64,000 bases of DNA, from contig JAKFFF010000101.1 in NCBI GenBank assembly GCA_036677145.1, positions 62,001 to 126,000 on the forward strand. The letters are read 5' to 3'. The first letter of the stretch is position 1, and each line of letters opens with the position of its first letter. The notes beneath the pieces were generated by a model. It did not search any database. It was given only the letters and a program-made list of their open reading frames with translations, and was not told the origin of the DNA. A program made the position numbers and the translations under genes. Positions 39,258 to 46,671 of the stretch are shown one piece after another. This stretch comes from CADEED01 sp036677145. Lineage in GTDB: Bacteria; Pseudomonadota; Gammaproteobacteria; Steroidobacterales; Steroidobacteraceae.

Positions 39258-40189
39258 CGCGGAATCTCCACGCCGCGATAACTCGGCTCGTACAGCAGTT
39301 GCGAGGGATCCGCCTTGAGGCTGCGCGAAAGCTCGCGGAATTCCTGCGCCGCGACGCGGCTGTCGCGCAGCAGGCGTTCCATCTCGGGCAGTCCGTCGCG
39401 CAGGAAGAGACCGAGATCCTCGCGGTGATCCGCCATCAGCCGGTCGAGATTCGCGGTGGTCTGCGCGAGGTTCTCGGAGATCACCCGGATGCGTTCGGAC
39501 GCGGTGGCGAGATCGGGACCCGACGTATCGACCAGGGAGCGCACACCCGAGGCCGCCACGCGCACGTCAGCGACAGTCTGGCGCAGCTCAGCCACGACGA
39601 CGGACGCGTCTTTCATGGTCTGCGGCAAGGTGTTCGCACTCTGCTCGAGGCTGCTCATCGTGTTCCGGAACGCGAGGATGTTCTCGTCAGACAACACCCG
39701 CGATACACGATCGGTCACGTCGGCGGCACGGCCGACGAGATCCGGCAGGCTCGCGAGGAACAGGTCGAAATTCGACTGCACCGAATCGATGACCGGATAC
39801 CGCTCCTTCGGGACCGGATCCATCCGGCGTTTCGGGTCCGTATTGGCGAGCAGGTCTATGTACAGGAGGCCCGTCACGCCCTGCAGGGAAAGCGACGCCA
39901 GAGTGTTCTGCGAAATCGGGGTTTCCGAATCGATGTCGGCGATGACCTGCACGCGATCCGCGGCGCGCCGGTCGATGCGGATCGTGACCACGCGGCCCAC
40001 TTCGACGCCCAGGTAACGCACGATGCTGCCGCGGTTCAGGCCCGATACGCTGCCCTGGAAATAGATCTCGTAGCGACGGTAATCCTTGGCGTCCGCGCTG
40101 CCCGCGTACCAGTACACGAACAGCCCTGCCATCGTGACCAGCAGCAGCACGAACGCGCCGACGGCGGTGTAGTTAGCTTCACGCTCCAT
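39254..40189 (-). CDS. mlaD: MlaD-type MCE protein
   Basis: The 311-residue protein has an N-terminal TM helix (about residues 8-28) and one MCE domain (about 40-125) with the usual VSGLNRGSIVRYLGVEVGRV and LSLQGVTGLLYIDL segments. A long helical C terminus of about 180 residues is probably the needle-like helical bundle of larger MCE proteins; it is longer than E. coli MlaD (183 aa), more like PqiB or YebT or the mycobacterial forms. It should bridge the inner membrane transporter toward the PqiC-like lipoprotein. It overlaps the ATPase gene by 11 nt. Confidence 0.92.
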   Translation of the reverse strand: MEREANYTAVGAFVLLLVTMAGLFVYWYAGSADAKDYRRYEIYFQGSVSGLNRGSIVRYLGVEVGRVVTIRIDRRAADRVQVIADIDSETPISQNTLASLSLQGVTGLLYIDLLANTDPKRRMDPVPKERYPVIDSVQSNFDLFLASLPDLVGRAADVTDRVSRVLSDENILAFRNTMSSLEQSANTLPQTMKDASVVVAELRQTVADVRVAASGVRSLVDTSGPDLATASERIRVISENLAQTTANLDRLMADHREDLGLFLRDGLPEMERLLRDSRVAAQEFRELSRSLKADPSQLLYEPSYRGVEIPR

Positions 40190-40949
40190 GCGACGTCGCT
40201 CCGAAGCGCCGGGCGCGTTCTCCGTGGAAATAGGCCTGGATCCACGGGTGTGGATGTCGGGCGATGCCTTCCAGGGTGTCGCTGGTCATCTTCCTGTCGA
40301 TGATCACCCCGACACGATTGCAGGTTCTGAAGATCGTGTCGAGGTCATGCGTGATCATGATGACCGTGAGCTTGAGCTGCGGGCGCAAGTCCATCAACAG
40401 CTCATCGAAAGCCGCCGCGCTGATGGGGTCGAGACCCGCGGTCGGCTCGTCGAGCATCAGCAGCGAGGGATCGAGCGCCAGCGCCCGCGCCAGCGCGGCG
40501 CGTTTGATCATGCCGCCCGACAATTGCGCGGGAAATTTGCGCGCGGCGTCGTCCGAAAGTCCCACCAGCCGGATCTTGAGCATCGCGAGTTCGTCGAGAG
40601 CCGATGGCGAGAGGCGCAGGTGCTCCAGCATGGGCAGCTGGACGTTCTGCAGCACGGTGAGCGAGCTGAACAACGCGCCCTGCTGGAATGTCACGCCGTA
40701 CAGCGCCTTGGTCTCGCGCAGCTCGGCCTGGGTCATCCGCGTCACGTCGCGGCCCATGAGCCGCACCTCGCCCTTCTGCGGACGTTGCAGGCCAAGTATC
40801 GATCGCAGCAGCACGGACTTTCCCGATCCCGAACCACCCACGATCCCGAACACCTCGCCGCGCTCGACGGTCATCTCCAGTCCGTCGTGCACGGTCTGAC
40901 TACCGAAACGGTTCACCAGTCCGCGGACTTCGACCAGGGGTTCGCTCAT
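40179..40949 (-). CDS. mlaF: MlaF-type ABC transporter ATPase
   Basis: A 256-residue ABC ATPase: Walker A GGSGSGKSVLL, Q-loop YGVTFQQGALF, signature LSGGMIKRAALARAL, Walker B LLMLDEPTAGLD and H-loop ITHD. The phrase GALFSSLTVLQNVQLPM is characteristic of the Mla/Ttg2 lipid transport family. ATG 40949 overlaps the mlaE stop as ATGA; a longer frame upstream lies inside mlaE. Confidence 0.95.
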   Translation of the reverse strand: MSEPLVEVRGLVNRFGSQTVHDGLEMTVERGEVFGIVGGSGSGKSVLLRSILGLQRPQKGEVRLMGRDVTRMTQAELRETKALYGVTFQQGALFSSLTVLQNVQLPMLEHLRLSPSALDELAMLKIRLVGLSDDAARKFPAQLSGGMIKRAALARALALDPSLLMLDEPTAGLDPISAAAFDELLMDLRPQLKLTVIMITHDLDTIFRTCNRVGVIIDRKMTSDTLEGIARHPHPWIQAYFHGERARRFGATSHGA

Positions 40950-42061
40950 ATGTCGAGCAGCCAGAATGCCACCGCGAACATCGCGTCGGCGAGCAACACG
41001 AGAAAGATGGACTGGACCACGGCGGTGGTGGTGAGGCGGCCGAGTTCGCGCGAGGAATTGCGCACCTGCAGTCCGCGGTACGTGCCGGTGAGTGCGATCA
41101 GCAGCGCGAACACCGGCGCCTTCGCCACGCCCACCCAGAAAGTCGTCGGCGAGATGGCGTCCTGCGCGCGCTCGATGAACAACACCAGCGGCATGTCGAG
41201 CAGCCAGTGGCACAACAAAGCTCCGCCCGTGAGTCCGACGAGGTCGGCGGCGACGGTGAGCAGCGGCAGCGCGATCACGAGGCCGATGACCCGCGGCAGC
41301 ACCAGCACCTCGTGCGGATCGACGCCGATGGCATGCAGCGCATCGACTTCCTCGTTGAGCTTCATCGCGCCGATTTCCGCGGCGAAGGCGCTGCCACTGC
41401 GGCCGGCAACAATGATGGCCGTCAGCAGCACCGCCAGCTCGCGCAGCACGCTGATGGTGATCAAGTCGACGACGTAGATCTCCGCGCCGTACTGCTGCAT
41501 GTATTGCGCGGCGATGTACGCAATGATCACCGTGATCAGGAACGCGATCAGCGAGGCGATCGGGACTGCGGTGAGACCGGTTTCATAGACGTGACGCGTG
41601 ATCGAGGCCGGCCTGAGACGGCGCCAGCTCGTGCAGGCTCGCAACCAGGTGACGGTGATGTGCCCGACGAACCCGAGCGCCGCGCGCGCCGCATCGAGCC
41701 GCCGCGAGACGAGGCGCCCGAGCGCCGTGACCGGCTCGAACGAGGATTCGGACGAGGCCAGCGTGGGCGCGAGCCGCTTGCCCGCGCAGGTCGAGTCGAT
41801 GAGTTCGAGCTGTGGGGGAACCTGGCCGTCGAATGCGACGTCGAGCCCGGCGGTTTCCGCGGCCTTCAGCCATTCGCGCAGGCGCCAGGCGCCGGCGAGA
41901 TCGAGGTCCACGGCTTCCGGCACCGACACGCGCAGTTGGCGCACCCCCGCGAGGGACTGCCCGGCGAGTTCCGTGTCGATGGCCGGCAAATCCGGGCCGC
42001 GCCAGCTTCCGGCGAGCTCCGCGGTCAGATTGTCGTTGTCTCGACGGACGTTCAGGTACAT
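40946..42061 (-). CDS. mlaE: MlaE-type permease with fused N-terminal STAS domain
   Basis: A 371-residue membrane protein. The first 110 residues form a STAS-like domain (QLRVSVPEAVDLDLAGAWRLREWL) corresponding to MlaB, here joined to the permease. The permease part has about five TM helices and the family motifs RELAVLLTAIIVAGRSGSAFAAEIGAMKLNEEVDAL (in outline). It is the first gene of a four-gene minus-strand operon with mlaF, mlaD and a PqiC-like lipoprotein; no MlaC gene follows. The operon probably moves phospholipids between membranes. The promoter region is 42062-42250, where I see no confident -35/-10 pair. Confidence 0.94.
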   Translation of the reverse strand: MYLNVRRDNDNLTAELAGSWRGPDLPAIDTELAGQSLAGVRQLRVSVPEAVDLDLAGAWRLREWLKAAETAGLDVAFDGQVPPQLELIDSTCAGKRLAPTLASSESSFEPVTALGRLVSRRLDAARAALGFVGHITVTWLRACTSWRRLRPASITRHVYETGLTAVPIASLIAFLITVIIAYIAAQYMQQYGAEIYVVDLITISVLRELAVLLTAIIVAGRSGSAFAAEIGAMKLNEEVDALHAIGVDPHEVLVLPRVIGLVIALPLLTVAADLVGLTGGALLCHWLLDMPLVLFIERAQDAISPTTFWVGVAKAPVFALLIALTGTYRGLQVRNSSRELGRLTTTAVVQSIFLVLLADAMFAVAFWLLDI

Positions 42062-42250
42062 GCGGACCAGGTCGGCTAACTAGATACGATCCGGCCCGCC
42101 CGTGCATTCGCCTGCCATCGGGAGGACCGAAACGCTGCCAGTATGGCATCAGCCCGAACTAGTAATGAACCGGGGCGCCGGAATCGGTGCCTGCCCGAAG
42201 AATCGGCCTCATGGCCGCCGCGCCCTGTCAGGTCTTGGCGGCCATGGGCC

Positions 42251-42287
42251 AAAAAAGCCGGCGGAGAGGTTCGAGGGCTCCGCCGGC
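42251..42287 (-). terminator. Rho-independent terminator for the ABC exporter operon
   Basis: Read on the minus strand, a 10-bp stem (gccggcggag and ctccgccggc) with a loop of about 11 nt is followed by six T (42251-42256). It lies just past the stop of the ABC permease gene. Confidence 0.9.
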
Positions 42288-42295
42288 GTTGGGGA

Positions 42296-43255
42296 TCAGG
42301 TGTCGTCGCGGTAGCGGCGAATCCGGATCGTCGCGTAGATCAGCGCCGCGCCGGCGAGCAGCCCCAGCCACAACTCGGGTTTCAGGAACAACCCGGAGAA
42401 GTGGAACGAGTTGTACGCCTCGCTGAGCGTCGGAATCTCGTGGCCGCCCTGATTGGCCTGCCCGGCGGCGATTTCCAGTTCCTGGGCGAATCCACCGAGC
42501 CTGTGGCCGATGAACTCGGCGACGTGCGAAGTGTTGAGGAACATCTTCTCGAGCAGCATGAGTGCCGCGGGCGGCAACACTGCCCAGAGGAAGACTGCGC
42601 GACGCGCCCACACCGACATGATCAGCAGGTACCCGGCCACCGGCACGTACCAGAGCACCGCACCCAGGCTGAATTGCAGCTGCGTCCAGATCGAAAGCGC
42701 CCAGGCCTTGAGGCTCCACGCCGGCATGATCTGGCCGAGCACCGTGTCGTTGAAGCGAATCCAGAAGATGACGCTCACGAGTATCTGCGTGACCGCGGCC
42801 AGGGCAAGGACCATGAGAGGCATGATCAACAGCGCCACGGCAACCTTCGACAACACCACCTGCGTGTCGGAGACCGGCAACGATTTCCAGAACAGGATGC
42901 TGCGGTCGCGGCGCTCCGCGTAAAGGCAGTCGAGCAGGTAGAAGAACACCACGACGATCACGACCGCCGAGATCATCGACGCGAGCACCATCTGCGCGAT
43001 CGCGTACACCGTCTCCTTGCGGTCATCGGGCGCGGTGATCTGTTTCGCGAGCTCGGCGCGCTCCATGTCGCTGAGGCCGGGAATCTGCTCGACGGTTTCG
43101 TAATGGCCGATCTTGATCGCGTCTTCGTGCTGCAGGGAAAGGATCGTGCCCCACATGGACATGATCACGATGAGCCCGACCCACACGAGCGGTGCGATCC
43201 ACAGCGAGCGGTGTTCCCAGAACTCGCGCCGGACGAGCATGAGCATGTTGTTCAT
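42296..43255 (-). CDS. ABC-2-type permease
   Basis: A 319-residue inner-membrane protein with about six TM helices: APLVWVGLIVIMSMWGTIL near residue 20, then MISAVVIVVVFFYLLDCLYAE, MPLMVLALAAVTQILVSVI, LWYVPVAGYLLIMSVWA, and the final LGLLAGAALIYATIRI. The motif CLYAERRDRSILFWKSLP is typical of ABC-2-type permeases associated with YtrA regulators. It starts 4 nt before the ATPase ends. Substrate unknown; similar systems are induced by cell-envelope stress. Confidence 0.88.
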   Translation of the reverse strand: MNNMLMLVRREFWEHRSLWIAPLVWVGLIVIMSMWGTILSLQHEDAIKIGHYETVEQIPGLSDMERAELAKQITAPDDRKETVYAIAQMVLASMISAVVIVVVFFYLLDCLYAERRDRSILFWKSLPVSDTQVVLSKVAVALLIMPLMVLALAAVTQILVSVIFWIRFNDTVLGQIMPAWSLKAWALSIWTQLQFSLGAVLWYVPVAGYLLIMSVWARRAVFLWAVLPPAALMLLEKMFLNTSHVAEFIGHRLGGFAQELEIAAGQANQGGHEIPTLSEAYNSFHFSGLFLKPELWLGLLAGAALIYATIRIRRYRDDT

Positions 43256-44145
43256 GCGGCCTCCTTCGCCGATACGGCAGGTTGTCCGTTCTTTTCCTTC
43301 GATCCCATCAGCGCGACGAACAGGTCCGCGACCGATGGCGTGCGGGTTTCACCGAGCGATGCGAGCTCGGCTTCCTTGCGGCCGTCAAACAACATGGCCG
43401 AACGCCCGAATACTTCGCGTTCGTAGAACGGCTTGAGTGCACGCGCCTTTTCGACGTTGCCCGCCGACGGCACGAGCTGCGTGAATCGATCGCCCAGCGT
43501 TTCCATCGACGAATCGAGCACGATGCTGCCGCGCTGGATGAAGATCACGTCGGTCAGGATGTTCTCGATCTCCTCCACCTGGTGGGTGGTGACGAGAATC
43601 GTACGTTCGTGGTTGAAGTAGTCGTTGAGCAGGTTGTCGTAGAACGAGCGGCGGAACAGCAGGTCGAGACCCAGTGTCGGCTCGTCGAGCACCAGCAGCT
43701 TCGCGTCGATCGCCAGGATCAGCGCGAGATGCAGCTGCGTGACCATGCCCTTGGAGAGCTGGCGCACGCGGCGGTCCATCTTGATGTCGGTTTTCGCGAG
43801 GAATTCCTCGGCGCGTTTTCTATCGAAGCGCGGATGTACGCCGGCGACGAATTCGACCGCCTGCGACACCTTGAGCCAGCGCGGCAGAACGGCGACATCG
43901 GCGATGAAACAGACATCGGTCATGAGCGAATTGCGCTGCGTGCGCGGATCGTGGCCCATGACCTTGAGCTCGCCTTCGAAGGAGGAGAGTCCCAGGATGG
44001 ACTTGATCGCGGTGGTCTTGCCCGAGCCGTTGGGGCCTATGAGGCCGACTATCCGGCCCGGCGCGACGTTCAGGTCGATGCCGCGCAGCGCCTGCGTGCT
44101 GCCGTAATTCTTGGTGAGGCCGCGTGCTTCAATTATCGCTGTCAT
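43252..44145 (-). CDS. ABC transporter ATPase of a YtrA-regulated exporter
   Basis: A 297-residue ATPase with Walker A GPNGSGKTTAIKSIL, signature LSKGMVTQLHLALIL, Walker B LLVLDEPTLGLD and H-loop TTHQ. The signature starts LSKG rather than LSGG, a common form in this exporter group. The C-terminal 80 residues are an extra domain. ATG 44145 lies inside the end of the GntR gene (17-nt overlap). It pairs with the permease downstream. Confidence 0.92.
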   Translation of the reverse strand: MTAIIEARGLTKNYGSTQALRGIDLNVAPGRIVGLIGPNGSGKTTAIKSILGLSSFEGELKVMGHDPRTQRNSLMTDVCFIADVAVLPRWLKVSQAVEFVAGVHPRFDRKRAEEFLAKTDIKMDRRVRQLSKGMVTQLHLALILAIDAKLLVLDEPTLGLDLLFRRSFYDNLLNDYFNHERTILVTTHQVEEIENILTDVIFIQRGSIVLDSSMETLGDRFTQLVPSAGNVEKARALKPFYEREVFGRSAMLFDGRKEAELASLGETRTPSVADLFVALMGSKEKNGQPAVSAKEAA

Positions 44146-44551
44146 CGCTTTCTTCCGTTGCAGCACGCGTCGGGAACGGCTGAGTAGCCGGGGCCGATTT
44201 CGCACTGCGTTTCATGAGTTCTTCTGTGGTGAGGCCGAGTCGCGCGATGGTCGCGTAGATTTTCGGCCATTCCGTCTCGAGGAAGTACGTGCGCTCGTCT
44301 TTCATGAGCGCCTGGCGGGCTCCCTCGTTGACGAACATGCCGCGACCCCGCTTCTTCTCGACCAGCTGCTCGTCCACGAGCTGCTGGTATCCCTTGAGAA
44401 CGGTCAGCGGGTTGAGACGAAATTCCGCCGCGACAGCCCGGACCGAGGGGAGCGGGTCACCCTCTTTGAGGACGCCCTCGAGGATCATCGCCACCACCCG
44501 ATCGCGGAGCTGCCGGTAAATCGGCTGACTGTCGTCCCATTGCGGGTCCAT
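44129..44551 (-). CDS. GntR-family regulator, YtrA subfamily
   Basis: A 140-residue repressor-type regulator. The winged helix (about residues 10-75) reads PIYRQLRDRVVAMILEGVL, PLPSVRAVAAEFRLNPLTVLKGYQQL. Only about 60 residues follow, too short for the usual GntR ligand domain; short YtrA forms lack one and generally control an adjacent ABC exporter, as here. The 44802-44831 palindrome is the best candidate for its operator. Confidence 0.93.
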   Translation of the reverse strand: MDPQWDDSQPIYRQLRDRVVAMILEGVLKEGDPLPSVRAVAAEFRLNPLTVLKGYQQLVDEQLVEKKRGRGMFVNEGARQALMKDERTYFLETEWPKIYATIARLGLTTEELMKRSAKSAPATQPFPTRAATEESDDSDN

Positions 44552-44568
44552 GTGTGCTCCGGTTTCTT

Positions 44569-44736
44569 TTAGCGTACCAGGGCACTCACGGTGGCCAGGA
44601 AGCCGCCGTTGCCATTGTCACGCTGCACGCGCGCGAGGCTCGTCGCATCGACGAACACCCAGCTCATCAGCACCGTCACCATCAGCGCGGCAAACGCGCT
44701 GGCAGCTACTTTCACGTTGTTGTTCAGAGTGGCCAT
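44569..44736 (-). CDS. Small single-TM protein heading the exporter operon
   Basis: A 55-residue protein: a short N-terminal tail, one TM helix (about residues 12-32, ASAFAALMVTVLMSWVFVD) and a polar end. The start ATG 44736 follows an AAGGAGA ribosome site at good spacing, and the gene ends 17 nt before the GntR gene. It lies first on the transcript of the regulator-ABC operon, so it may be a regulator or accessory of the transporter. No family is recognised. Confidence 0.6.
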   Translation of the reverse strand: MATLNNNVKVAASAFAALMVTVLMSWVFVDATSLARVQRDNGNGGFLATVSALVR

Positions 44737-44801
44737 TTGTATCTCCTTCTTTCCTTGCTTCACTTGCCGGGGTGCTCCGCCCTATGCGATTCACCCTTCG
44801 T

Positions 44802-44831
44802 GTTGGTGTTATATATAACTACAACACCAAC
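44802..44831. promoter_or_regulatory. Nested palindrome between divergent operons
   Basis: A perfect 9-bp inverted repeat, gttggtgtt at 44802-44810 and aacaccaac at 44823-44831, encloses a 12-bp palindrome gttatatataac at 44808-44819. It lies in the 174 nt between the start of the exporter operon and the plus-strand small gene, about 66 nt upstream of the former. The AT-rich core stands out from the surrounding GC. A YtrA-type regulator encoded by the exporter operon would be the natural ligand, but no binding data exist. It may also overlap a -10 region. Confidence 0.6.
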
Positions 44832-44910
44832 TCAGACGCAAGCCCCAAACCCAAAAAATCTTTCGGGCGCGTTTCAGGCCTGAGGCGCGTTTTCGTCGCC
44901 GGGGGTGGCC

Positions 44911-45123
44911 ATGAACTCTAAACTACTGATTATTATGGGTATTGTTGTTGCGCATGGGGCCGTCGCGGCCGGCTGGATGCAGCAGGAGGCCCCCCGGGCC
45001 CGCGCCGCGGTGACCGCTGGCTGCACCAGAGCCCCGGGGACACTCCCGGACTTCACCCCCCGTCCGATGCTGCTCGCGGCGCTCATTCACGCCGACCCGC
45101 AGGACGAGTCGATGCGGCCGTGA
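44911..45123 (+). CDS. Small membrane protein preceding an ECF sigma factor
   Basis: A 70-residue protein. An N-terminal hydrophobic helix (LLIIMGIVVAHGAVAAGWM) acts as a signal or anchor, and a short periplasmic part with one Cys and PDFTPRP follows. Its stop overlaps the sigma factor GTG by 4 nt, and a GGGGG stretch lies just upstream of the ATG. An alternative GTG start is 6 nt earlier. I am not sure of the family but similar small genes next to ECF sigma factors seem to occur in related bacteria. Function unknown. Confidence 0.65.
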   Translation: MNSKLLIIMGIVVAHGAVAAGWMQQEAPRARAAVTAGCTRAPGTLPDFTPRPMLLAALIHADPQDESMRP

Positions 45124-45776
45124 ACGCCGGCATCATCACGATGGATGGACTCACTACTCCGGAACCGGCACCGCGCTTCGCGCGCGCGCAGCCTGCGCGT
45201 AAAGTCGTGGGCGTGACTGAAGACGAGGATGCGCAATTGATGCTCGCGTACGCAGGTGGCGAGATGCGCGCGTTCGAGAAGTTGTACGCGCGACATCGCA
45301 GCGCGCTGTATCGCTATCTCGTGCGCCAGGCGCGCGACGGCGAAATCGCCAACGACCTGTTCCAGGAAGTGTGGAGTCGCGTGATCGTGAATCGCGCGCG
45401 TTACGAGCCGCGCGCGAAATTCCGCACGTTCCTCTTCACGCTGGCGCACAACTGCTTCATAGATCATTGCCGGCGCACGAAGGCGCGGCCCGGCGGCACG
45501 AACGTCGACGATGCCGACGCCGCGGACCTGTTGCCGGCCGACGCCGCCGCGGAGCCCGAGCGCGCGCTCGAACGTGACGAAACCACGCGCCGCTACCGCG
45601 CCGCGCTCGCATCGCTGCCGGCGGAGCAGCGCGATGTCTATCTACTGCACGAGGAATCGAACCTGTCGCTCGAAGAAATCGCGCGCGTGACCGGCGTCGG
45701 CGCCGAGACCGCCAAGAGCCGGCTGCGCTACGCGGTCGGCAAACTCAAGGCGGCGCTGACCGTGGCGGAGGCGTGA
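45120..45776 (+). CDS. ECF RNA polymerase sigma factor
   Basis: A 218-residue sigma-70-family factor. Region 2 (about residues 40-110) contains YLVRQARDGEIANDLFQEVWSR, and region 4 (about 150-210) contains the helix-turn-helix LSLEEIARVTGVGAETAKSRLRYA. A longer N-terminal tail of about 40 residues is unusual but its start may be later (ATG 45141). It is second in a three-gene plus-strand unit: small membrane protein, sigma, and TM protein. Confidence 0.93.
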   Translation: MNAGIITMDGLTTPEPAPRFARAQPARKVVGVTEDEDAQLMLAYAGGEMRAFEKLYARHRSALYRYLVRQARDGEIANDLFQEVWSRVIVNRARYEPRAKFRTFLFTLAHNCFIDHCRRTKARPGGTNVDDADAADLLPADAAAEPERALERDETTRRYRAALASLPAEQRDVYLLHEESNLSLEEIARVTGVGAETAKSRLRYAVGKLKAALTVAEA

Positions 45777-45777
45777 G

Positions 45778-46596
45778 ATGACTGGCTCCGACGACGAATT
45801 CGACGATTTCCTCAGACGCCGCAAGCCCGTCTTCCGGCGCGACGACGACGGCCTCGAGCCGCCCGCCGAACTCGACCGCATCGTCCTGCGCCAGGCGCGC
45901 GAAGCCATCGAGGCAGAGCGGCCGCAGCGGGTATTCCGTGCACCCCGCTGGGGCACACCCATCGCCCTGGCCGCGACGGTCCTCGTCGCATTGAGTGTCA
46001 TGATCCACGTGGGCATGCCCGCGAAAGGTCCGGTGGGCGAAGTCACCGTGCGGAACATTTCGCGCGAAGTCGGCCCATCCGCCGCCCCGGCAATGGCGGC
46101 GAATGAAGCAGCGGATCAAGCCGCGGATTCGAGCGCCACGCGGATTTCAGAACCGGTCGCCGGCAATGGCGCGGTCATCGTGGACCTGGCTCCGGGCGAA
46201 CACGCGTCGACCGTGCCACACCAGGAACTCGCGCGCGCCACGCGAGCCCGGGAGTCCGGAGCCGCCGCTGCACCGGTTGCACCTGCCCCGGGCGGCTTCG
46301 TCGCCGATGCGGAAGCCTCCCGATATGCCGAACCTCCGCCCGCGGCGCCGAGCGCCGAGGCCACGGTTGCCGCCTCCCGGCGGCCTGAGATGCAGACATC
46401 CACACCCGCGCCTGTGGACGCGGGCGCGAGTCTCGCCAAAGCCTCACCGGACACACCCGCGTGGCGACGTGACTCGAAGACCTGGCTCGCCGAAATCGCG
46501 CGGCTGCGCGCGGCGGGTGAGATCGCCAGGGCCGAGGCGGAAATGGCGGAGTACAACCGACAGCAGCGTGCTTACGCGGGCGCGCCTGACAGGTAA
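45778..46596 (+). CDS. Single-TM protein, probable anti-sigma partner
   Basis: A 272-residue protein: an acidic cytoplasmic N terminus of about 55 residues with FDDFLRRRKPVFRR, one TM helix (about 60-78) and a long Ala/Pro-rich periplasmic region ending in an amphipathic helix (AEIARLRAAGEIARAEAEMAEYN). It begins 1 nt after the sigma gene stop. The layout resembles anti-sigma factors, but it has no His-x3-Cys-x2-Cys zinc motif. No alternative function is evident. The final helix could mediate protein contact. Confidence 0.65.
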   Translation: MTGSDDEFDDFLRRRKPVFRRDDDGLEPPAELDRIVLRQAREAIEAERPQRVFRAPRWGTPIALAATVLVALSVMIHVGMPAKGPVGEVTVRNISREVGPSAAPAMAANEAADQAADSSATRISEPVAGNGAVIVDLAPGEHASTVPHQELARATRARESGAAAAPVAPAPGGFVADAEASRYAEPPPAAPSAEATVAASRRPEMQTSTPAPVDAGASLAKASPDTPAWRRDSKTWLAEIARLRAAGEIARAEAEMAEYNRQQRAYAGAPDR

Positions 46597-46611
46597 ATGA
46601 AGGGGTGGTCC

Positions 46612-46620
46612 TGCTAGAAT
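46612..46620 (+). promoter_or_regulatory. Extended -10 promoter for mdh
   Basis: TGCTAGAAT matches the extended -10 form (TGnTATAAT). It sits 51 nt before the mdh ATG. No good -35 is at the right spacing. A hairpin (aggcca at 46637-46642, tggcct at 46650-46655) lies in the leader. Confidence 0.45.
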
Positions 46621-46671
46621 CCCGGCCCCTTTTTGCAGGCCACTTTATCTGGCCTTTGGGAGTCCGCCTCG

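Noticed and set aside
42062..42250. A hidden gene or RNA between the mla operon and the exporter operon
   Set aside because: Short frames here have no ribosome site or family features; apart from the terminator at 42251-42287 and one TWGTTAG site, I see nothing.
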